Below, piece after piece: positions 56,195-64,000 of a stretch of 64,000 bases of DNA. Source of the DNA: Erythrophleum ivorense (Eukaryota > Streptophyta > Magnoliopsida > Fabales > Fabaceae); contig JAIUCV010000083.1 in NCBI GenBank assembly GCA_026724425.1, positions 558,001 to 622,000 on the forward strand. The letters run 5' to 3'. The notes beneath the pieces are model-generated. The model did no database searches, was not told where the DNA came from, and was given only the letters and a program-made list of their open reading frames with translations. Numbering within the stretch: the stretch's first letter is position 1; each line of letters starts with the position of its first letter. Made by a program: the position numbers and the translations under genes.

Positions 56195-58932
56195 ACTGCC
56201 TTTGTTCTCTCCTTGTAAATCTTGGAACTCTCATAGGCATCCAGTCTGATTTCCTCTAGCTCATGTAAGTCCATAACTCTCTTTTCTTGAGCAGTCTTCA
56301 AATCAAAGTTCAGCATCTTTATTGCCCATAAAGCCTTGTATTCAACCTCCACAGGTAAGTGACAAGCTTTCCCATACATAAGAGAAAATGGTGATCTTCC
56401 TATTGGAGTCTTGAATGCTGTCCTATATGCCCAGAGAGCATCATCGAGCTTAGTAGACCAGTCTCTTTTGGTTACTCCAACTGTTTTCTCAAGGATGCTC
56501 TTGATCTGCCTGTTTGAAACCTCAACTTGCCCACTAGTCTGGGGATGATATGGTGTGGCCACCTTATGTTTCACTCCATACTTCTTCATTAAGTTCTCAA
56601 ACACCCTGTTGATGAAGTGTGACCCTCCATCACTGATCACAACCCTTGGTATCCCATATCTTGGAAATATCACTGTCTTGAAGAGCTTGACAACTACCTT
56701 AGCATCATTGGCAGGACATGCTATTGCCTCTACCCATTTGGAGACATAGTCTACAGCAACCAGAATATAATTGTTACCATGAGAGGCAGGCTTGAATGGA
56801 CCCATGAAGTCAATTCCCCATACATCAAATATTTCCACTTCTAAGATAGGGTTCTGTGGCATTTCATTCCTTTTGGTGATACCTCCTTTCCTTTGGCAGG
56901 CATCACATCTCTGAATGAAGTTTGCTGTATCCTTGAACAGAGTAGGCCACAAAAGACCAGCTTGCAGAATCTTGGTTGTTGTCTTGAAGGTTGCAAAGTG
57001 ACCTCCATAAGTGGAACCATGACAATGAGTCAAGACTCCCTCAACTTCCTCTTCTGCAATGCATCTCCTATACATGCCATCAGAACCTCTCTTGAAAAAT
57101 AATGGCTCATCCCAGAAGTAGTGCACAATGTCTCTGAAGAATTTTTTTCTTCTGACTCGATCGAGCTCAACCGGCACCTCGCTGCTGACCAAATAATTCA
57201 CAATATCTGAGTACCAAGGTAATGCCTTATCCTCCAGCGCCTGAATTTCTTCCAGCTTATGTTGAATCTGAATCCTTTCCTCCAGGATCTTAATGAGCAT
57301 CAGCTGTTCTTCTGGCATGGAATCATTGATTGGGACTATGTCCTCAATTCTCATCCTTGACAGATGATCAGTTACTCCATTCTCGATCCCGGGCTTATCA
57401 ACAATCTCCATATCAAACTCCTGAAGCAGCAGAATCCATCTGAGTAGTCTGGGCTTGGTATCCTTCTTTGCAAGGATGTGCCTGAGAGCTGCATGATCAG
57501 TGTATACAATGACTTTCGAACCCACCAAGTAGCTCCTGAACTTCTCAAAGGCAAAAACCACAGCTAGTAATTCATTTTCTGTTGTAGCATACTTCACCTG
57601 AGCATCATCCAGTGTTCGACTAGCGTAGTATATGACATTCAGTTGTTTATCTATCTTCTGACCAAGTACCGCACCCACAGCATAATCACTGGCATCGCAC
57701 ATTATCTCAAAGGGGTGATCCCAGTTCGGTGCTTTCACTATTGGATCAGTGACCAGAGCTTCTTTGATCAGGTTAAAAGCTTTTAGGCAGCCTTCATCAA
57801 ACAAGAACTCGGCCTCCTTGCACAACAGGCGCGTTAGGGGTCGAGCTATCTTCGAGAAGTCCTTGATAAACCTTCTGTAGAACCCAGCATGTCCCAAGAA
57901 ACTCCTTATATCCCTGACTGACTTTGGTGGTGCTAGCTGAACCATCACCTCAATCTTAGCTTGATCCACTTCTATGCCTTTCTCTGATATCATGTGTCCC
58001 AACACGATCCCCTTTTGTACCATGAAATGGCATTTCTCCCAGTTGAGGACGAGGTTGGTCTCTTCGCAGCGCTTAAGGACCCTGCGCAAGTTTGATAAAC
58101 AAGAAACAAAAGAGCCACCATATACAGAGAAATCATCCATAAAGACTTCAACAGTGTCCTCAATCAAGTCAGAGAATATAGAGGTCATGCATCTTTGAAA
58201 TGTGGCGGGAGCGTTACAAAGGCCAAATGGCATGCGCCTATATGCAAAAGTGCCGTAAGGACAAGTAAACGTTGTCTTCTCCTGATCGTTAGGGTGAATG
58301 GGGATCTGGAAAAAGCCACTATATCCATCCAGAAAACAATAGTATGGATGGTTAGCAAGCCTCTCCAGCATCTGGTCGATAAAAGGGAGCGGGAAATGAT
58401 CTTTGCGGGATGCTGCATTTAACTTCCTATAGTCTATGCACATCCTATGTCCAGTTATAGTCCTAGAAGGAATGAGTTCATTTTTATCATTCTTAATCAC
58501 AGTGATCCCCCCTTTCTTTGGGACGCAATGAACAGGAGATATCCAAGTGCTGTCACTAATAGGATAAATAATCCCAGCATCTAGCAACTTAAGTATCTCC
58601 TTCTTCACTACTTCCTTCAGATTGGGGTTAAGCCTTCTCTGAGGTTCAATGCTAGACTTGGATTCATCATCTAAATGGATGCGATGCATGCACATACTAG
58701 GCGAAATTCCTTTAATGTCATCAAGAGAATATCCTATAGCCTTTCTAAACTTTTTCAATTCAGTCAAGAGTGAATGTAATTCAGCAGGGAGAAGGGATGC
58801 ATTTACAATGACAGGATATGTGGAGTTGGGACCAAGAAATGCGTACTTGAGTCCTTGTGGCAGAGGTTTAAGGTCCACCTTTGGGGCCTTCAACTCAGAC
58901 CAATCATCAGGTTCAGGAATGCTTAACTCGAT
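56195..58932 (-). pseudogene. pol: Athila-type Pol: RT, RNase H, integrase; C-terminus missing
   Basis: The frame after the stop at 58933 is open for more than 900 codons. RT occupies about residues 75-260 of the 58893-start frame, with CIDYRKLNAASRKDHFPLPF, LDGYSGFFQIPI, MPFGLCNAPATFQRCM and the catalytic FMDDFSVYG. RNase H follows (about 370-480, MCDASDYAVGAVLGQ, YYASRTLDDAQ, TTENELLAVVFA, YTDHAALRHI). The integrase has the zinc-binding CHGSTYGGHF...CDACQRKG and the core DFMGPF, VISDGGSHF and SGQVEVSNRQIKSIL with all three acidic residues. The coding continues through GKACHLPVEVEYKA to KERTKA and is lost at the CCATGG junction; 34 or so foreign residues follow to the stop at 56083. It converts element RNA to DNA and inserts it; without the tail and LTR it is probably inactive. 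Confidence 0.9.
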
Positions 58933-61580
58933 CTAGTTGTCTGACTCGATCGAGTCTGGCGTCTCACTGCTCTCTGGAGTTGTACCATTCACTGCCAATA
59001 CCGCAGAGCTTGAACATCTTAATTTCTCAAAGGGTTCCGACTCAGTTACTATGTTCTGTGAATCCAAGATTTCCACATAGCTTAAACTCTCCTTATGCAG
59101 GAGACCAGATGCCTCATCCTTAGTTAAAGCAATTTGAAGGTGATCTGTTAAAGCTAGCTCTTCTAGCAACTCATCAGCAAGCTGGTCCAATTCTTCAACA
59201 TAAAAAATTTGACCTTCTATTGTAGGCTTCCTCATGGCATCTGTAATGTCAAATTTCATGGTGAAGTCTCTACCCAGATTCAAGTCAATCTTCCCTTTTC
59301 TAACATCGATCACTACACCAGCAGTAGCTAGGAAAGGCCTACCCAAAATCAACGGATCCTTCGGTTCTTCGTCCATCTCTAGAACGATGAAGTCCGTGGG
59401 TACTTCAACGTTGCCAATCCTGATCGGTAAATCCTCTAACATTCCAGTTGGTAGCCTCACCGACCGGTCTGCTAGTACCAAGGATATCCTGCATGGTTTG
59501 AACTTCTCAAATCCCAGCCTTTTGGCAACAGAAAGTGGCATCAAGCTCACAGATGCTCCAAGATCACATAGGCAATTGTTAAAGGAAAGGGGGCCTAGGG
59601 AACAAGGTAGAGTAAAGCTGCCCGGATCACCAAGTTTCTCCTGAACCACTTTTCTTTGTATGATGGCACTGCATTCATGTGACAACACAACCATTCCCTG
59701 TAGTTCCTTTGTCCTTTCCGTCACAGCATCTTTCAGAAACTTCTGATAAGGAGGGACCAGCATGAAGGCGTCAATGAGAGGCATCCGCACTTCTATCTCC
59801 TTCATCTGTTTGTCAAACAGCTCCTTATACTTCTGAACTTGCTGTTTCTTAAACCTTCCTGGAAATGGGAGTGGCGGCTTATAAGGAGGTGGGAAAAAGA
59901 GGGTTTCTTTCCCCTTGTTGGTTGGTTTCTGAGGTGAGATAGGTTGATTTTTCGGGCTCGATCGAGCTGGTTGAACTGTCTCGCTCGATCGAGTTGTTTC
60001 ATCGAGCTTAGTGTTACTGTGTTGTGGAGGGTCTGACTCGATCGAGTCTGGCACAGGAGTTGTGTGAACTTCGACTGAATCCTCCCCTTCTACGTCTTCA
60101 ATGTCCTCATTGACTGTGGGGCTTCCCTCTCTGTTAGGCAACTGTTTGCCACTCCAAAGCGTGATAGCATGGGCATATTCTCTGGGGTTTTGGATTGATT
60201 TCCCAGGGAGTTGTCCAGACTGGTGTGAAGAAGAAGGTGTACCGTGGTGTTCAACAGTAAGCAATCTGGAGTTCATGGACTCAATCTTTGTATTAATGTC
60301 TGCAAGCTTCTTGCTAAGGTCCATTGCTCCATTTGCCTGGCCTTGTAACAACTGCTGTAATAAAGATTTCATATCAGGTTCCTGAACCTGTGGTGCATGA
60401 TTCTTCTGCTGAACAAACCTAGGTGGTGCTCCCAACTGTTGCTTCTGCTGATAACCGCCCTGATGGCCTTGCACAAACTGAATCTTTGGAACAAAAGCTT
60501 GTTGCGGAGGCTGACTCTGCTGCTGTTGAGGGGGGTACACTTGATCTTGAGGGTTGGCTACGTTGGTACTTCTGTAAGAGAGGTTAGGGTTGGCTTTGTA
60601 TGTGTAATAGCCCTTCTGGTATCCTCCTTGGTTGTTTTGAATGTAGCTGACCTCTTCAACTTGCTGTTTATTCTCCCCTTCTTGGACCTGAACAAACTCT
60701 TCATTAGAGACAAAGTGAACGTGTTTCACGCTTGACTGAGCAAGAATTAGCTTGTCAAGCTTCTCATTCAAGGCTTTAACATCCTTTTTCAATTTGTCAT
60801 CTGACTCGATCGAGCCCCTGTTGGTTCGATCGTACTCCTCACTGTAGTTTCCATCCGAGCGGGCTATGTTCTCAACCAACTCCCAGCCGTCTTCAACATC
60901 CTGGTTCAAGAAGTCACCATTGCTAGCTGTGTCTAGCATCTGTCTGTACTTTGGCAAAACGCCTCTGTACACGGTGCTGAGAAGGGACTCATTGCTAAAC
61001 CCATGGTGTGGTCACTGGCTGGTGTAACCCTTGAAACGCTCCCAAGCCTCAGAAAATGTCTCTCCATTCTTCTGATGGAACCCAGAGATCTCACTGCGGA
61101 GCTTAGCGGTACGTCCGGTTGAAAAGAACTTGGCCAAGAACGCCTTCTTGCAGTCGTCCCAAGTGGTGATGGAACCGTGGGGTAGGTTCTTCTCCCACTG
61201 GTGTGCTTTCTCTGCAAGAGTAAGCGGGAACAAGCGCAGCTTGATGGCGTCTTCCGAAACGCCATGCACAGACGGTCGAATTCATCCAGATGATCGATCG
61301 GATCCTCACAAGGCAACCCGTGGAACATCTTGTTCTGGACAAGGTTGATCATACCCAGCTTGATCTCAAAATTGTTGTTCTGGACAGGTGGTGGTATGAT
61401 CCCCTGCCTCTGCGTATGTGTGTTCGAAGCATCACCAGCTCCGATTGGTCTGACCTGCCTCGCTGGAGGGTTCTCCATGGTCTCGGCCTGTTGCCTCTGC
61501 TCTCTCAGAATCCTCTGAATTCTGTCGATGTTGTCCAAATAGTAGATCAAGCTACCACTGCCTCGTGATCTGGTTTGCAT
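58933..61580 (-). pseudogene. gag-pro: Athila-type Gag and protease
   Basis: The start is MQTRSRGSGSL at 61580. The frame shifts near 61260, continues as 61269-61012 with the gag domain (LRLFPLTLAEKAHQWEKNLP...TTWDDCKKAFLAKFF), and meets a TGA (about 61014) at a position where a Cys is expected after TSQ. It resumes as 60972-58933 (679 aa). That part has coiled-coil and Gln-rich sections (QQQQSQPPQQ), repeated SIES words, and a Lys/Glu-rich segment. A protease with the Athila-type motif CDLGASVSLMP (about 59540-59580) and LILGRPFLATAG follows. The frame ends at TAG 58935-58933, in the same frame as pol, inside a variant of the 10-bp palindrome. Confidence 0.85.
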
Positions 61581-61781
61581 ACACCTGAAAAGGCAAAGAC
61601 AAAAACCCAGATAGCAAAGTATAAATATTCAAGTTGTGAACGGATAACGTGATCTGGCTTGCGTGCACCTGAGAATTCAAAGACAAAAACCCAGATAGCA
61701 GAGTATAGATAATCAAAAGTGAAACAAAGAACTTGAACTAGCTAGCTACTGGAATCCTAAATGCAATAACTAAATCCCAAA

Positions 61782-61796
61782 TCGGCAACGGCGCCA
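61782..61796 (-). other. Primer binding site, tRNA-Asp type
   Basis: Minus-strand TGGCGCCGTTGCCGA, three bases inside the LTR. It is shorter than in the family-1 element because the GGGGA end is changed. Confidence 0.82.
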
Positions 61797-62901
61797 AATT
61801 GATAACATGATTATTGCTATCAGTTAAGATAAATCCTAGCTATGCGTGTCGTTATAGGATTTAAAGATGTCAATCCAAAATGGGATGAGAATGAAAGCAG
61901 TTTAGGATTATGCAAGCAGCGGATGCAAGTCAAGACAAAGGGGGGTTTATAAAGGAACGGAACTAAACTATGAATCTAATGCAACGGAAAGTAAAAGGCG
62001 GAAAGTAAAAGCGGTGAACTAAAGCTAGCTCGATCGAGTTGAGCTAAAACATAACAAAGGAAAGCTAAGGTAGCTCGATCGAGTTGAAACAAGAAACAGA
62101 AAACAACTAGCTCGATCGAGGGGCCCGAGATTTGCACAAAACAGAATAAAATGGACTCGATCGAGTCAAGGTAAAACATGACTAAAATGGATGACTTAGA
62201 CTAAGGGACAGGGTTTGACAATCAGAGCTATCCTATAGTTAATCAATGATTCTTTTAACAACATGGTATCATGCATGTCCTTGAGCGATGGATTCTCAAT
62301 TCGGTTAGCCACACTTCCGTGTGGTCTTATTAACCGCTATTCTAGGAACAATCCACTAAGCCCGACTCTCGTCAGTGGAATCGAACCTAGAAAGCATTAC
62401 GAACAAATCCATTCTAAGCCCAACGAGCCCCTTGTGCAACCACTCTCGTGGGACAAGCGCATAAAACTCGTTTTCTGCTAAGCCTTGGTCTGGTGCTCGA
62501 TCAAGCGGGTCAGGCCGATAAGCACCTAAGACCGATCCACCAGGGTCAGTGGTTGGATCGAATAAGGCTCAACCTAACAGAGAAGGATAATGGCTGAAGA
62601 CCTAAGTAATCAAGGATTAAGCATAAGAAAACTCTAATTTATCCCATCCCTAAGCCTAAGGGCGAAATTACTCACTACTCATATCAGAAATCGAAATCAT
62701 ATCTAAACAGGATAAAACAGACATAATATGAAAGATTAGAAGAAGATTAACAACTTTTATTAAATAAGCAAATGCAAAAAGTGAATAACAAGGTCTAGAT
62801 CTACAAATTAAAAGACAAAAAGCTTAAGAACATAAAAGAGAGTTTTTCTAGATAAAAAGTGAAAAAGGGGAAGAGAGGGTCGTGGAATAGGTCAGCAGTC
62901 C

Positions 62902-62908
62902 TTTTATA
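62902..62908 (-). promoter_or_regulatory. LTR TATA box
   Basis: Minus-strand TATAAAAGG about 60 bp downstream of the GGTCGAGG array. Confidence 0.5.
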
Positions 62909-62965
62909 GGCAAGCCAATAGGGCTTCCTTCAGGACAGTAACCGCCTTAGTCCACTCAATCGAGT

Positions 62966-63136
62966 AGGTTGGTCGAGGCGCCTTTTGGCCTAGCTCGGTC
63001 GAGGCGGTTGGTCGAGGCGCCTTTTTGGCTTAGCTCGGTCGAGCTGCTTGGTCGAGGTGCTTGGTCGAGGTGCTCCTTTGGCTTAGCTCAGTCGAGGCGG
63101 TTGGTCGAGGTGTACATCTTGCCTAGCTCGGTCGAG
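62966..63136 (-). repeat. GGTCGAGG tandem array in U3
   Basis: About four diverged units of about 46 bp built on TTGGTCGAGGCGCCTTTTGG and TAGCTCGGTCGAGGCGG, located upstream of the TATA box in LTR orientation. Confidence 0.8.
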
Positions 63137-63279
63137 ACAAATGCATGCAATGCACTTCCTAAAACAACTAAGTATGCAAACTAATAAGAAAGTGCAAAGA
63201 GATGCTACTAAAGATGGATGAAAGTATGCAAAAGTGGTCTAAATATGATGCTAAAAGAGTATGAAATATGAATGCATCA

Positions 63280-64000
63280 CCCCGCTCGAACGCCGCCTTT
63301 CCCGCTCGACCTGCCTTAGCAGACTAAGGCCCGTTTTGCGCGTTTTCGCGATTTACTCGGCCCGTTTACCTAATCTCGACCCCTGGAAGACCTAGCACTA
63401 TAAATACACCTTTTTAGCCTCTTTAGAAAGGAGAGCCGCATTGTATTACAGTTTTTATAGATCTACTTTTGTTCTAGAGATTTCAAGGAGAGGATCTCTC
63501 CTCCTCACTACAATTTGGAGAAGTTTATGAACCTTCATCTATTATCATGCTTTCTCCATCTCTTTGTGTTGTTAGTTTGATCATGTCTGAGTAATTCACT
63601 TGTTAGGTTGCTAGGGTTACTAATTTAATGAGTTGTTTGCTTGATCTATGATTTCGATGAACTGTTAGGGATATCATTAGAGTCTTTGTCGCGTTTTGTT
63701 CACTTATTAATGCTGATTGCTTTACCGTGCATCTAGCAATCCGATCCTAGGTTGATTTGAGCCACGGAAGTGCTGTATCATTCGCCGGACCTATTCTTTG
63801 ACAAGCTAGGTTTCTTAGACTGCAGAAGTTGATTTACTAAGCCTAGTGAACTGTATCCGAACCTGATCGATTTAATGCTTGATTAACTATCTAAGGACAT
63901 ACCGAAAGTTTAGCGATTAGATAAGTTATCATAGGATTCGGAGCCACGAAAGTGGAAAGACTTATTTTCGTGTTTTGTGTTCTAGACGGATCTATCATCC
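63280..64000 (+). repeat. Family-1 LTR, runs off the window
   Basis: It starts mid-LTR at CCCCGCTCGAACGCCGCC, equivalent to 52236 of the LTR at 51588, and follows it through TATAAATA (63399-63406), then diverges moderately. It is closest in places to the 35787-37518 type. Its first part must lie beyond the left end of the inserted element, which is missing. Confidence 0.85.

Larger units (their letters stand above)
56195..63279 (-). mobile_element. Athila/Tat-type Ty3/gypsy element with intact pol frame, 3' end lost by fusion
   Basis: The minus-strand order is 5' LTR (61800-63279), primer site, gag and protease (61580-58933) and pol (58893-56195). It breaks inside the integrase C-terminus and is fused to the family-1 fragment. 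No 3' LTR is present. The right flank (63280) is the middle of a family-1 LTR, so it inserted there. The element is marked by many copies of CTCGATCGAG in the LTR and the coding region. Confidence 0.88.
61800..63279 (-). repeat. 5' LTR of the Athila/Tat-type element
   Basis: 1480 bp. On the minus strand it starts TGATGCATTCATATTTC at 63279 and ends CATGTTATCA at 61800. Four CTCGATCGAG palindromes lie at 62029, 62074, 62111 and 62156. About four units of roughly 46 bp with GGTTGGTCGAGGCGCC and TAGCTCGGTCGAGG lie at 62966-63136, and a minus-strand TATAAAA at 62902-62908 lies just downstream of that array. The right boundary is set by the switch to family-1 LTR sequence. Confidence 0.85.

Noticed and set aside
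1..64000. CRISPR arrays, bacterial operons, rRNA or organelle inserts
   Set aside because: Tandem repeats present are minisatellites or transposon subterminal arrays; no spacer structure, no operon and no organelle-like gene was seen.

Overview
The window is plant nuclear DNA made almost entirely of transposable elements nested in one another. No host protein gene, tRNA gene or rRNA gene is supported. Athila/Tat-type Ty3/gypsy elements with tRNA-Asp primer sites, Tekay/Del-like Ty3/gypsy elements with initiator-Met primer sites, a TRIM, a CACTA with a GCGACGGAA subterminal array, and a MULE with AACGACGTCGTT palindromes together suggest a dicot, probably Brassicaceae, in pericentromeric or other repeat-rich heterochromatin. 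The species-level placement is inference.

Layout. (1) 1-5793: minus-strand 'family 1' Athila-like element carrying only gag and protease, with its 5' LTR at 4198-5793. (2) 5794-6201 and 21063-25880: a decayed plus-strand Tekay/Del-like element. It is split by (3) 6202-21057, a plus-strand 'family 2' gag-protease element flanked by a perfect AGCAA duplication, which is itself invaded by (4) a CACTA transposon at 11666-19647 with a tnp2 gene and a Transposase_24-like gene. (5) 25885-28180: a small mosaic containing a complete TRIM (26361-27179, duplication ACTCT) inside a copia remnant. (6) 28180-33764: a hAT transposase gene cut in two by a MuDR-type MULE (29841-33625, 11-bp duplication). (7) 33765-35754: AT-rich, nothing recognised. 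(8) 35755-50516: a stack in which a TRIM LTR piece is broken by a family-1 LTR, which is joined to a deleted minus-strand Tekay-like element; that element holds a family-1 solo LTR (duplication CTGAC), which holds a complete minus-strand family-2 element (38504-45994, duplication TTTTA). (9) 50517-54340: plus-strand family-1 3' ends, one nested in another, then a Tekay-like LTR. (10) 54341-63279: two minus-strand Athila-type elements fused at a CCATGG in pol; the right one keeps an open RT-RNase H-integrase frame and an intact 5' LTR. (11) 63280-64000: a family-1 LTR running off the edge.

How the parts relate. Families 1 and 2 share LTR starts (TGATATA), the tRNA-Asp primer site, a Gag-protease frame and a conserved block ending in a second polypurine-like tract. 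The copies with a readable body lack reverse transcriptase and integrase, so they probably depend on Pol from relatives such as the fused copy at 54341-56190. Most coding frames are broken by stops, many explicable as C-to-T or G-to-A changes at CAG or TGG codons, as expected of methylated silenced repeats.

The observations I rate highest are: a 10-bp palindrome CTCGATCGAG spread at ten or more sites through both the LTR and the coding region of the 56-63 kb element; U3 arrays of GGTCGA-type hairpins just upstream of TATA boxes in two different LTR families; the conserved second polypurine-like block; and a CACTA whose second gene has its own TATA box next to internal copies of the subterminal repeat.
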